Shown one piece after another: positions 35,327 through 44,721 of a stretch of DNA of 64,000 bases; position 1 is the first letter of the stretch; the number at the start of each line of letters is the position of its first letter. Under the pieces are notes generated by a model. That model was not told the origin of the DNA. It worked only from the letters and a program-made list of their open reading frames with translations, and made no database searches. The translations under genes were made by a program, and so were the position numbers. The stretch covers positions 115,257 through 179,256 of the forward strand of contig NZ_JAHKQA010000007.1 of assembly GCF_018860705.1 (NCBI RefSeq), read 5' to 3'. This stretch comes from Citreicella sp. C3M06 (lineage in GTDB: Bacteria; Pseudomonadota; Alphaproteobacteria; Rhodobacterales; Rhodobacteraceae).

Positions 35327-37504
35327 TCAGCCGCCGCCCAGCAGGTCGCGCAGCACCTGCTGGATGATGTTGTCGCGGCGCTGCCGTTCTGGCGCGGGGG
35401 CCGGCTGCGGCGCGGGCGCGGGCTGCGCCACCTGCGGCGCGGGCTCCTTGGGCGCGATCGTGGGCAGCGGAGAGATCGGCAGCCCCTCGGAGACGCGAGT
35501 CATGGTCTCGCGCCAGATATCGGCGGGCAGCCCGCCCCCGGTAACGCCGGACAGCGGAGAGTTGTCATCGTTGCCCATCCAGACGCCGACCACGTAATCG
35601 GCGGTAAAGCCGATGAACCACGCATCACGCGCATCGTTCGAGGTGCCGGTCTTGCCCGCGGCAGGCCGCCCATCGGGCAGCTTGGCGCGGCGACCGGTGC
35701 CTTCGCTCACCACCTTTTCCATCATCCAGATCAGCTGGCCCGCCGCTTCGGGCTGGATCACCCGTTCGCGGATGCCGCCGCCCGAGCCCACCAGCACCTC
35801 GTTGTCGCCCTTCAGGCGCAACTGGCGCAACCCGTAGGGCAGCACGGCGGACCCGCCGTTGAGGAACCCGGCATAGGCGCCGGTCATTTCCAGCAGCGAC
35901 GCCTCGGAGGTGCCAAGTGCCATCGCCGGGCTGTCGTTGAGATCCGAGCGGATGCCGAACCCGTTCGCCACCTTCTGCACCAGATCGCGCCCGACGGATT
36001 CCGAGATCTTCACCGCCGGGATGTTCAGCGAATTTTCCAGCGCCTGAGTCAGCGTCACCCGGCCCTTGAAATTGTTGGTGTAATTCTTGGGGCACCATTG
36101 ACCCGAGCCGGGAATGTTCATGCAGAACGGCTCGTCGACGACGGTGTCATAGGGCGAATAGCCGATGTCGAGCGCGGTGGCGTAGATGAACGGCTTGAAG
36201 CTGGAGCCGGTCTGCCGCTTGGCCTGCGTGGCGCGGTTGAACACGCCCGAAACGCCGGTCTTCTTGCCGCCGACCATGGCACGCACCGCGCCATCCGACG
36301 ACATCACCACGATCGCCGCTTCGACCACCGAGCCGGGCTTGGTCACCTTTTCGCTGTAGACCTTGTTCATTGCGGCCTCGGCGGCGCGCTGAAGCTTGGG
36401 GTCGAGCGTTGTATTGATCACCACGTCTTCGGTGGTGTCGGCGGTGATCGGGTTGTCCTGAAGCGTGTCGATCACCCAGTCGGCGAAATAGCCGCCCAGC
36501 TTGCGCTCGGCCTCGTCCGACAGGGTGGCCGGGTTTGCCTGCGCGGCGGCCTCCTGTTCGGCGGTCAGGTAACCCTGTTCGCGCATCAGCCGCAGCACGG
36601 TGGCCGCGCGCCCTTGGCTGCGTTCAAGGTTGTTGGTCGGCGACAAGGTCGACGGGGCGGTCAGCAGGCCGGCCAGCATCGCCGCTTGCTGCGCATTCAG
36701 CTCGCCCGCGTGTTTCGAAAAATAGCGCTCGGATGCGGCCTCGGCCCCATAGGCGCCGCCGCCCATATAGGCGCGGTTGAGATAGATCGAGAGGATCTCG
36801 TCCTTGGAATACTTCAGCTCCATCGCGAGGGCGTAAAGCGCTTCCTTGCCCTTGCGCGCCAGCGATCCCTGACGGCAATCCGACAGGTAGGCGGATTCGG
36901 TCTTCCAGACCGATGCATCGTATTCCTGACCGACGCAGAGCAGCTTGGCGGTCTGTTGCGTGATGGTCGAGCCGCCATGGCCCGACAGCGGCCCGCGCCC
37001 TTCGGAGAGGTTGATGCGGATCGCCCCGGCGACACCGCGCGGCGAGACACCGAAATGCTGGTAGAACCGCTTGTCCTCGGTCGCGATCACCGCATTCTTG
37101 AGATGTTTCGACACGCTGTCCGCCGTCACCGGCCCGCCGAACTGATCGCCGCGCCATGCAAAGATCTGGTCGTGCCGGTCGAGCAGGGTGACCGACCCGC
37201 GCGCCCGCCCGTCTAGCAGCGACTCGAGCGGTGGCAGGGTGCTGTAAAAATAGCCAACGCCAAGCCCAACAAGCAGGGCAATCACCGCCGTCACCCGCCA
37301 GACCACGGTCCAGATCAGGCCAAAGACCCAGCGGAAGATGCCGAGAATGAAGCCCGAGATGCCGCCACGCCGTCGCGGCGCCGCCTTGCGGGGGCGTCGC
37401 TTTGCCGTGGGTTTCTTTGCGGTTTTCTGGGGCTTTTGGGTTGTTTTGCTGGAATATCGGCGCTCTGCCACCAGCCGACCCTTGCCCCGGCCTGAATCAC
37501 TCAT
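35327..37504 (-). CDS. Penicillin-binding protein 1A family
   Basis: A bifunctional class A PBP of 725 residues, making glycan strands and cross-linking them in the periplasm. A very basic cytoplasmic tail (1-50) leads to one membrane helix (about 65-90). The glycosyltransferase domain has ATEDKRFYQHFGVSPRG and GGSTITQQTAKL. The transpeptidase motifs are TGSSFKP (nucleophile Ser), ENSLN and KTGTS, all intact. The C-terminal 40 residues are a Pro/Ala-rich tail. It is monocistronic by spacing and diverges from glnK; mtgA and uppP in the same window serve the same pathway. Confidence 0.92.
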   Translation of the reverse strand: MSDSGRGKGRLVAERRYSSKTTQKPQKTAKKPTAKRRPRKAAPRRRGGISGFILGIFRWVFGLIWTVVWRVTAVIALLVGLGVGYFYSTLPPLESLLDGRARGSVTLLDRHDQIFAWRGDQFGGPVTADSVSKHLKNAVIATEDKRFYQHFGVSPRGVAGAIRINLSEGRGPLSGHGGSTITQQTAKLLCVGQEYDASVWKTESAYLSDCRQGSLARKGKEALYALAMELKYSKDEILSIYLNRAYMGGGAYGAEAASERYFSKHAGELNAQQAAMLAGLLTAPSTLSPTNNLERSQGRAATVLRLMREQGYLTAEQEAAAQANPATLSDEAERKLGGYFADWVIDTLQDNPITADTTEDVVINTTLDPKLQRAAEAAMNKVYSEKVTKPGSVVEAAIVVMSSDGAVRAMVGGKKTGVSGVFNRATQAKRQTGSSFKPFIYATALDIGYSPYDTVVDEPFCMNIPGSGQWCPKNYTNNFKGRVTLTQALENSLNIPAVKISESVGRDLVQKVANGFGIRSDLNDSPAMALGTSEASLLEMTGAYAGFLNGGSAVLPYGLRQLRLKGDNEVLVGSGGGIRERVIQPEAAGQLIWMMEKVVSEGTGRRAKLPDGRPAAGKTGTSNDARDAWFIGFTADYVVGVWMGNDDNSPLSGVTGGGLPADIWRETMTRVSEGLPISPLPTIAPKEPAPQVAQPAPAPQPAPAPERQRRDNIIQQVLRDLLGGG

Positions 37505-37661
37505 CTGTACCTGCCCGGCCTTGTCTCTTTTGTCATAGGTTAACGGTTTTGCGTCGGGATGTAGACGCAGAAAGGGTCACATTATCGTCTTTTTAGGAAG
37601 CTGTATTTTTGTGCGTTTGCTGATTTTCTGGTTACATCTTGTGCATCATGGGTGGGGTCGC

Positions 37662-37677
37662 GGGGCTTGCAAGCCCC
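37662..37677. promoter_or_regulatory. 16-bp perfect palindrome upstream of glnK
   Basis: GGGGCTTGCAAGCCCC lies 80 bases before the glnK start in the 253-base gap shared with the PBP gene. It may be an operator or a small hairpin. I found no convincing sigma-54 promoter (GG-N10-GC) here. Confidence 0.3.
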
Positions 37678-37757
37678 CCCGACTTCTAATCGCGCTGACG
37701 CGGCGTCTTTCTGCCCATGGGATGCAGGCAGCGGTCTGCCAAACGAAAGGGACCAAG

Positions 37758-38096
37758 GTGAAACTGATCATTGCGACGATCAAGCCGTTCAAGCTCGAAG
37801 AGGTGCGCGAGGCGCTCACCGGTATCGGGGTTCGCGGCATGATGGTGACCGAAATCAAGGGCTTCGGCTCGCAGTCCGGTCACACCGAAATCTATCGTGG
37901 CGCCGAATATGCGGTGAACTTCGTGCCGAAGATCAAGCTTGAGATCGTGGTCGCCGCGTCGATGGCCGATCAGGTCGTCGAGACGATCACCAAGACCGCG
38001 CAAACCGGCAAGATCGGTGACGGCAAGATCTTTGTGCTGGACGTGGCACAGGCGGTACGCGTGCGCACCGGTGAGACCGACGCGGACGCGATCTGA
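37758..38096 (+). CDS. glnK: PII nitrogen regulatory protein GlnK
   Basis: A 112-residue PII protein from a GTG start (37758) that follows AAAGGGA; in-frame codons upstream are not part of the family. PII trimers sense 2-oxoglutarate, ATP/ADP and glutamine (through uridylylation) and gate nitrogen uptake and assimilation. The T-loop is GHTEIYRGAEYAVNFVPK with the modifiable Tyr51; the Asn54 form and linkage to amtB indicate GlnK rather than GlnB. amtB starts 37 bases downstream, the classic glnK-amtB operon in which GlnK plugs the ammonium channel when nitrogen is plentiful. Confidence 0.94.
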   Translation: MKLIIATIKPFKLEEVREALTGIGVRGMMVTEIKGFGSQSGHTEIYRGAEYAVNFVPKIKLEIVVAASMADQVVETITKTAQTGKIGDGKIFVLDVAQAVRVRTGETDADAI

Positions 38097-38133
38097 TCCT
38101 TCGGGACATCAGGATACAAGGGACATCAGGAAC

Positions 38134-39471
<1,338 letters not shown>

Positions 39472-39507
39472 TTTCCTCCTTCCTTATCAGCCTTTCGTGA
39501 CCAACTG

Positions 39508-39533
39508 CCCGGGCGCTTGCGCCCGGGTTTTTT
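39508..39533 (+). terminator. Rho-independent terminator of glnK-amtB
   Basis: CCCGGGCGC / GCGCCCGGG with a tiny loop, followed by six T residues; 37 bases after the amtB stop. Confidence 0.9.
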
Positions 39534-39693
39534 GTGTTCCGTGCCCGGTATCGGCGCGCTTCCCTTGGTTATTCGTAAAATCCGCGCGAATGTTGGCCGT
39601 CGGCGGGAACCTTCCGACGGCTGGCTTCATTTTGTTCCTGTGGGGCAGTTCTTCTGCCCTTCATCGCATGCAAATCACCAAGAGGAGGTCGCC

Positions 39694-40095
39694 ATGGCCA
39701 CCACGACATTCGACACCCGCAGCGACAGTTCCGCCGCGGGCGAGGAGAGGCTTTCGCGACCCGGCTGGGGCGTCCTGTTGCTGGGCTGGGTCTGCGTGTT
39801 GTTCGGGCTCGTGTTGTTCGGGGGGGGCGTCTACCTGATCGTTCTGGGCGGCAGCTGGTATTACGCCATCGCCGGGGCCGGGCTGATCGTGACAGGCATC
39901 CTGCTGAACCACGGTAAGGTCGCAGCGCTCTGGATTTACCTGCTGATCTGGGCCGGCACGCTGGTCTGGTCGTGGTGGGAGGTCGGCGCGGATTGGTGGG
40001 CGCAGGTGCCGCGCATGGTCGCGCCGACGGTGATCCTGCTGCTGCTGCTGCTGTGCCTGCCGAACATCCGCCGCGTCCAGCGCCGCCCCCTCTGA
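39694..40095 (+). CDS. Membrane anchor subunit of PQQ dehydrogenase (SldB/Gcd N-domain-like)
   Basis: A 133-residue protein with about four hydrophobic helices. GGSWYYAIAGAGLIVTGILL and LVWSWWEVGADWWAQVPR correspond to the N-terminal membrane domain of quinoprotein glucose dehydrogenase (E. coli Gcd residues 1-150), here as a free protein. The ATG has AGAGGAGG ahead. The catalytic part is the next gene, 17 bases on. A separate small hydrophobic subunit followed by a PQQ catalytic subunit is the arrangement of the Gluconobacter polyol dehydrogenase SldBA. It likely anchors the enzyme and passes electrons to ubiquinone. Confidence 0.82.
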   Translation: MATTTFDTRSDSSAAGEERLSRPGWGVLLLGWVCVLFGLVLFGGGVYLIVLGGSWYYAIAGAGLIVTGILLNHGKVAALWIYLLIWAGTLVWSWWEVGADWWAQVPRMVAPTVILLLLLLCLPNIRRVQRRPL

Positions 40096-40112
40096 GCTTC
40101 AGGAGACAGAAG

Positions 40113-42200
40113 ATGACCCAGCTTTCTTCGCCAAACCTTTCCGCGCTGGCTCTTTGCGCCGCGCTGGCCGCCGCGCCGGGTTTTGCCCAAGAGACCCCCG
40201 TTTCGCCCGAGCAGGCGCCGGCCAGCCCCGATGCCCCGGTGATCGCGCCTGATGACACCGACGACACCGAGGCGAGCAATGCCGCGCCGCCGGTTGCCAT
40301 CGCGCAGACCGGGGCCGACTGGCCCGCTTGGGGCGGTGACGAAAAGGCGCAGCGCTATTCGCCGCTCGAACAGATTACCCCCGAAAACGTCGGCTCGCTC
40401 GAACGGGCTTGGGTATTCCACACCGGCGATTTGCCCAGCGGCACCGCCAGCGGCAAATATTCGCCCGAGAACACCCCGGTCAAGGTCGGTGACGACCTGC
40501 TGATGTGCACTGCGATGAACATCCTGATCTCGATCGACGCGAAAACCGGTGAGGAAAACTGGCGCTACAATCCCGAGGTGCCCAATGAGGCGATCCCCTA
40601 TGGTGCCACCTGCCGGGGGGTATCGGTCTGGACCGATCCCGAGAAAGCCGAGGGCGACGCCTGCGCCACCCGCGTCATCGAAGCGACCCTCGATGCCCGC
40701 CTGATCGCTGTCGACACCCAAACCGGCGAACCCTGCGCCGATTTCGGCGACAACGGCAACGTCGATCTGTGGGAGGGCATCGGCGACAAGGTGCCCGGCT
40801 GGTACGCAGTGACGGCGCCCCCCGCCATCGTGCGCGGCGTGGTCATCACCGGCGCGCAGGTCAAGGACGGTCAAGCCGAAGACGCCCCCTCGGGCGTGGT
40901 CCGCGGCTATGATGCGCGCAGCGGCGAACTGGCATGGGCGTGGGATCTCGCCGCGCCCGACGAAATGCGGAACGGCCCGCCCGAAGGCGAAACCTACACC
41001 CGCGGCACTCCCAACATGTGGACCACCGCCACCGGCGACGAAGAGCTGGGCATGGTCTATCTGCCGCTCGGCAATTCGTCGGTGGATTACTACGGCTCCA
41101 ACCGCTCCGAGGCTGAAAACGCCTACGCCACCTCGCTGGTCGCGCTGGATGCCACCACGGGCGAGGAACGCTGGACCTTCCAGACCGTGCGCAATGACGT
41201 GTGGGATTACGACCTTGGCAGTCAGGCGAGCCTGCTCGACTATCAGGGGCAAAAGGCCATCCTGCTGGCGTCCAAGCAAGGCGATGTCTACATCCTGAAT
41301 CGCGAAACCGGCGAGCCGATCACCCCGGTGGGCGAGATCACCGATCCGCCCCAAGGCGACATCGAACCCGATTTCATCGCCGACAGCCAGCCGGTGTCCG
41401 AGTTCTTCAACATCCGCAAGCCGGATCTGACCGAAAAGGACATGTGGGGCTTCACCCCGATTGACCAGCTCTTCTGCCGTATCCGCTTTCGGCAGGCGCG
41501 CTACGATGGCTACCTGACGCCGCCCTCGACCGACTGGTATATCCAGTACCCCGGCTACAATGGCGGCAATGACTGGGGATCGGTTGCAATCGATCCCGAG
41601 CGCGGCCTGATGATCATGAATTATAACGACGTGCCGAACTACAACCGTCTCGTGCCGCGTGAAACTGCCGACGCCCAAGGCTGGAAGCCGATCAACGAGA
41701 CCGGAAACGAAGGCTCCGGTGGCGCTGAAGGCGCAGGCGATCCGCAGGTCGGCGCGCCCTATGGCATCCAGGTCAACGCGGGCTGGCAGTCGGAACTGAC
41801 AGGGATGCCCTGCACGCGGCCGCCCTATGGCGGGATCACCGCCGTCGACCTCGAAACCGGCGAGCAACTCTGGGACACGCCCATCGGCACCGCGCGCCGC
41901 AACGGGCCGTTCGGCATTCCCTCCATGCTGCCGCTCAAGATCGGTACGCCGAACAATGGCGGATCGGCGATCACCAAAAGCGGGCTGATCTTCATCGGCG
42001 CCGCCACCGACAACCTGTTCCGCGCCATCGACATGACCACCGGCGAAACCTTGTGGTCGGACGTGATGGATCAGGGCGGTCAGGCCAATCCGATCATCTA
42101 TGAAGTGGATGGCGAGCAATATGTGCTGATCGGCCCCGGCGGTCATCACTTCATGCACACGCCCGTCGGAGACGCGGTGATCGCCTATAAACTGCCCTGA
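40113..42200 (+). CDS. PQQ-dependent dehydrogenase catalytic subunit (SldA/Gcd-like)
   Basis: A 695-residue periplasmic quinoprotein. An N-terminal signal peptide ends near APGFAQE (about residue 25); a Pro/Asp-rich linker follows, then an eight-bladed propeller starting ADWPAWGGDEKAQRYSPL. TCRGVSVW, GNDWGSVAIDPE and the C-terminal YVLIGPGGHHFMHTPVGD follow the Gcd pattern. It oxidises a sugar or polyol with pyrroloquinoline quinone and hands electrons to ubiquinone through the anchor encoded just upstream. AGGAGA precedes the ATG. PQQ synthesis genes are not in the window. Glucose and polyol substrates cannot be told apart from sequence alone. Confidence 0.85.
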   Translation: MTQLSSPNLSALALCAALAAAPGFAQETPVSPEQAPASPDAPVIAPDDTDDTEASNAAPPVAIAQTGADWPAWGGDEKAQRYSPLEQITPENVGSLERAWVFHTGDLPSGTASGKYSPENTPVKVGDDLLMCTAMNILISIDAKTGEENWRYNPEVPNEAIPYGATCRGVSVWTDPEKAEGDACATRVIEATLDARLIAVDTQTGEPCADFGDNGNVDLWEGIGDKVPGWYAVTAPPAIVRGVVITGAQVKDGQAEDAPSGVVRGYDARSGELAWAWDLAAPDEMRNGPPEGETYTRGTPNMWTTATGDEELGMVYLPLGNSSVDYYGSNRSEAENAYATSLVALDATTGEERWTFQTVRNDVWDYDLGSQASLLDYQGQKAILLASKQGDVYILNRETGEPITPVGEITDPPQGDIEPDFIADSQPVSEFFNIRKPDLTEKDMWGFTPIDQLFCRIRFRQARYDGYLTPPSTDWYIQYPGYNGGNDWGSVAIDPERGLMIMNYNDVPNYNRLVPRETADAQGWKPINETGNEGSGGAEGAGDPQVGAPYGIQVNAGWQSELTGMPCTRPPYGGITAVDLETGEQLWDTPIGTARRNGPFGIPSMLPLKIGTPNNGGSAITKSGLIFIGAATDNLFRAIDMTTGETLWSDVMDQGGQANPIIYEVDGEQYVLIGPGGHHFMHTPVGDAVIAYKLP

Positions 42201-42205
42201 AAAAT

Positions 42206-42232
42206 CGCGCCGCGCCTTCAGAGCGCGGCGCG
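42206..42232. terminator. Hairpin between the PQQ dehydrogenase and FCD regulator genes
   Basis: CGCGCCGCGC / GCGCGGCGCG, a perfect 10-bp stem with a 7-base loop just after the plus-strand stop. On the minus strand it is followed by ATTTTT, so it suits the convergent regulator gene at least as well. Confidence 0.65.
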
Positions 42233-42276
42233 CTGCCCAGCCCGAATCCACGCGAAGCAAGGCGCGGCCTCGCCCT

Positions 42277-42335
42277 TCATCTTGCCGGGTAAACTCCGGG
42301 GGTGAGGCCGCAAGGCCGAGGGGGCTGGCCCCCTC
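42277..42335 (+). repeat. Rhodobacterales-type palindromic intergenic repeat, copy 1
   Basis: A unit reading CATCTTGCC, a short AAA-containing spacer, CTCCGGGGGTGAGG, GGCCGCAAGGCC and GAGGGGGCTGGCCCCCTC. It resembles a second unit on the minus strand at 44652-44710. Both lie between genes and contain nested short inverted repeats. It may be a dispersed non-coding repeat. Confidence 0.5.
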
Positions 42336-42381
42336 TTCGGGGAAACATCACGTATCTGGCAAATGCTGGCGGCGAGGAGGA

Positions 42382-43152
42382 TCAGCTCCGGCTCCTGACC
42401 CTCTCATAGCGCTGTCGCGCGATGTCCTCATCCCGCTCCGCCCGGCGATCCGCCGACAGAGCGGTTTCCACATAGGCCAGATGTGCCTCGACAGCCGCGC
42501 GGGCAGCAATCGGGTCGCGCGTCTGCAGCGCGACATTGATGGCGCGATGCTGGTCCAGCAAGGCCTCGCGCGTGGTGCGCTGCTTGAACATCACTTGCCG
42601 GTTGTAGAACACCCCCTCGCGCAGCAGCTGATACATCGACCGCATCATGTGCAGCATCATGACGTTGTGGCTGGCTTCGATGATCGCAAGGTGAAATTCC
42701 GCGTCGAGCCGCGCTTCGTCATTGGGATTGCGCTTGCCATGGGCCGCCTCCATCTGGGCAAACAAGGCGTCGATGACCTTCAGGTCGGTGTCGGTGCCCA
42801 GCGTGGCGGCGCGTTCGGCGGCAAGCCCCTCCATGTCGCGTCGAAAATCGAGGTAATCGAACACCGCCTCGTCATGACGCGCGAACAGCTGCACGAGCGT
42901 TTCGGAAAACGCCGAGCCCAAGGCCTCGGTGACAAAGATCCCCGCACCGGCCCGTGCGACCAGAAGCCCCCGGTCAGACAGATCGGCAACGGCCTCGCGC
43001 AGCGAGGGGCGCGACACGCCCAGTCGATCAGACAGTTCGCGCTCTGACGGCAGCCGTTCGCCGGGGCGCAGGATGCCGCGCAGGATCAGCTCTTCGACCT
43101 GACGCACCACGGCGGCGCTAAGTTTCTCGGATTGCACGGGGCGAAAGGGCAT
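42382..43152 (-). CDS. FCD-domain GntR-family transcriptional regulator
   Basis: A 256-residue repressor-type regulator: winged HTH at about 10-75 (LPSERELSDRLGVSRPSLRE) and a C-terminal FCD ligand domain with the metal/ligand residues in AEFHLAIIEASHN, DQHRAIN and AHLAYVE. FCD regulators of the LldR/PdhR/GlcC type answer to small organic acids. A perfect inverted repeat, TTGGTCA-N7-TGACCAA, lies 24 bases upstream of the ATG and is a likely autoregulatory operator. CGGAG precedes the start. The genes it controls other than itself are not evident: neighbours are molybdopterin genes and the convergent PQQ dehydrogenase. Confidence 0.9.
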   Translation of the reverse strand: MPFRPVQSEKLSAAVVRQVEELILRGILRPGERLPSERELSDRLGVSRPSLREAVADLSDRGLLVARAGAGIFVTEALGSAFSETLVQLFARHDEAVFDYLDFRRDMEGLAAERAATLGTDTDLKVIDALFAQMEAAHGKRNPNDEARLDAEFHLAIIEASHNVMMLHMMRSMYQLLREGVFYNRQVMFKQRTTREALLDQHRAINVALQTRDPIAARAAVEAHLAYVETALSADRRAERDEDIARQRYERVRSRS

Positions 43153-43175
43153 GTCGGGCTCCGAGTTGGCGTGAA

Positions 43176-43196
43176 TTGGTCAAATGATATGACCAA
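43176..43196 (-). promoter_or_regulatory. Likely operator of the FCD regulator
   Basis: TTGGTCA-AATGATA-TGACCAA, perfect 7-bp arms. The TTGGT/ACCAA core is shared by operators of the GntR/FadR (FCD) subfamily. Its place between the moaE stop and the regulator's ribosome site suits repression of the regulator gene itself. Confidence 0.65.
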
Positions 43197-43214
43197 AACC
43201 CGGAAACGTCCAGC

Positions 43215-43661
43215 CTACCAGCGCTTCAGGGCTGTCTCGTCCGCATCCTTTGCGGCGACCCACGACTCTGCACCGCCTGCACGTTCCTTCTTCCAGAAGG
43301 GCGCGCGGGATTTCAGGTAATCCATCAGGTACTCTGCGGCCTCGAAGGCATGGGCGCGGTGGGCCGAGGCGGTGGCGACCATCATGATCCGCTCGCCGGC
43401 CGCCAGCTTGCCGAAGCGGTGGATCACCAGCACCTCTCCAAGCGACCAGCGCGCTTCGGCCTCGGCGGCGATCTTTTGCAGCGCCTTTTCGGTCATGCCG
43501 GGGTAGTGCTCGATTTCCATGCCATCAAGCGCGCCATCGGTGTCGCGCACGATGCCGGTGAAGGTTACCACCGCGCCAAGATCGCTACGGCCCGCGGCAA
43601 AGGAATCCGCCTCGGCACCAAAATCGAAAGGGGCGTCCTGCACGCGCACATCGATGGCCAT
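43215..43661 (-). CDS. moaE: Molybdopterin synthase catalytic subunit
   Basis: MoaE (148 residues) forms with MoaD the synthase that puts the dithiolene sulfurs into precursor Z to make molybdopterin. The signature VVTFTGIVRD and the active-site Lys region LKSRAPFWKKE are present. It starts one base after the moaD stop and is the last gene of pgsA-moaD-moaE. The FCD regulator gene begins 62 bases later on the same strand. Confidence 0.95.
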   Translation of the reverse strand: MAIDVRVQDAPFDFGAEADSFAAGRSDLGAVVTFTGIVRDTDGALDGMEIEHYPGMTEKALQKIAAEAEARWSLGEVLVIHRFGKLAAGERIMMVATASAHRAHAFEAAEYLMDYLKSRAPFWKKERAGGAESWVAAKDADETALKRW

Positions 43662-43662
43662 G

Positions 43663-43911
43663 TCAGCCTCCGGTCATCGGCGGAAAGAAGGCGACCTCGC
43701 GCACGTCAGCCAGCGGGGCATCGAAATCGCTCAACTCTTGATCAAGCGCGACGCGCAAAGCGGACAGGTCTGCAAAGGCGGCCTCGTAGCGCTCTTCGCG
43801 CTCGCGCAGTTCGGCGACAAGATCGGCAACAGTGGTGGCCGATGTCTCGATCCGTTCCTTCGGCAGGCCGATGCGCTCGCGCACCCAGGCAAAATACAGC
43901 ACGTCGATCAT
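43663..43911 (-). CDS. moaD: Molybdopterin synthase sulfur carrier subunit
   Basis: MoaD (82 residues) is a ubiquitin-like sulfur carrier; it ends in the required Gly-Gly (FPPMTGG) that is adenylated and thiocarboxylated. The ATG at 43911 gives MIDVLYFAWVRERIG and overlaps the pgsA stop as ATGA, so a longer frame reaching into pgsA is not real. Translationally coupled to pgsA before it and nearly adjacent to moaE after it, a linkage commonly seen in Rhodobacterales. Confidence 0.94.
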   Translation of the reverse strand: MIDVLYFAWVRERIGLPKERIETSATTVADLVAELREREERYEAAFADLSALRVALDQELSDFDAPLADVREVAFFPPMTGG

Positions 43912-44573
43912 TTGCCGTCTTTCAGGTGGGGCAGGGCCTTGTTGAAATAGTCCCAGCCGGTGATGAGGGTCAGCAGGGCCGCGATCCACAGCAGCGTCAG
44001 CCCGAGATGGCCAGCGTAGACCATGCCCTGCTGCTTCCACAGCAAGCCGTGCAGATCCGCAGACTCGCGGTTGAGAATGGCGCTGACGGTTTCCGTGTTC
44101 AGACCTTCGATGCTGACGGCTAGGTAATGTTCAAACACGCCTTGGGCGAACAGCACGGCGATGGCGACCATCTGGAAGGTGGTCTTCCATTTCGCTAGCC
44201 GGGTCACCTTGAGGGTGCCGGCCACACTGCCGAGGAATTCGCGCATCCCCGAGACGAAGACCTCGCGGAAGAGGATCATCGTGGCGGGCAGCACCAGCCA
44301 GGGTGACATCGAGGAATAGCCGACGATGACCATCAGCGCGATGAGCACCATGGCCTTGTCGGCGATCGGGTCGAGCATGGCGCCGAGCTTTGATTCCAGC
44401 GCCCATGTGCGAGCGATGTAGCCATCGAACCAATCGGTGACGGCTGCGCTGATGAACAGCAGCAGGGCAAACCAGTCGGCGAGTGGTCGCGAGAAATACA
44501 GGAACAGCACCGCCACGCCGGGCGCGGCGAGCAGACGGAGTGCGGTGAGGGTATTTGGCAGGGTCCAGCGCAT
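43908..44573 (-). CDS. pgsA: CDP-diacylglycerol-glycerol-3-phosphate phosphatidyltransferase
   Basis: PgsA (221 residues, about five helices) makes phosphatidylglycerol phosphate at the inner membrane. The CDP-alcohol phosphotransferase motif D-G-x2-A-R-x8-G-x3-D-x3-D reads DWFDGYIARTWALESK followed by LGAMLDPIADKA. The protein begins MRWTLPNTLTALRLLAAPGV, as in the family. Its stop overlaps moaD. A dispersed repeat lies in the gap to recO. Confidence 0.93.
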   Translation of the reverse strand: MRWTLPNTLTALRLLAAPGVAVLFLYFSRPLADWFALLLFISAAVTDWFDGYIARTWALESKLGAMLDPIADKAMVLIALMVIVGYSSMSPWLVLPATMILFREVFVSGMREFLGSVAGTLKVTRLAKWKTTFQMVAIAVLFAQGVFEHYLAVSIEGLNTETVSAILNRESADLHGLLWKQQGMVYAGHLGLTLLWIAALLTLITGWDYFNKALPHLKDGK

Positions 44574-44651
44574 GCCCAGAGTGTTAGCGCGGTTTGCAGG
44601 GCGGGGGAAGGACAGGTTTCGCGATAGTTCTGCGGTCTCGGCGATAAGATC

Positions 44652-44710
44652 GGGGCGCTGCCCCCTCGCGCGCCGGGGCGCGCTCCCCCCGGGATATTTC
44701 GGGCCAGAAG
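44652..44710 (-). repeat. Rhodobacterales-type palindromic intergenic repeat, copy 2
   Basis: Read on the minus strand: CTTCTGGCC, an AAATA-containing spacer, TCCCGGGGGGAGCG, a GC-rich palindrome with GCGCGCC/GGCGCGC, and GAGGGGGCAGCGCCCC. This is the same layout as 42277-42335 with sequence drift in the inner palindrome. It fills most of the 148-base gap between pgsA and recO. Confidence 0.5.
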
Positions 44711-44721
44711 AAACCGGGGCA

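Noticed and set aside
35297..37216. A 639-codon plus-strand frame opposite the PBP1A gene
   Set aside because: All PBP motifs are on the minus strand; this is a high-GC shadow.
37505..37757. A sigma-54 promoter before glnK
   Set aside because: Two near matches, at TGGGGTCGCGGGGCTTGC and TGGTTACATCTTGTGC, have the GG and GC elements one base too far apart.
39936..42260. A 774-codon minus-strand frame opposite the PQQ dehydrogenase
   Set aside because: The plus-strand frame has a signal peptide and quinoprotein motifs; the other is its shadow.
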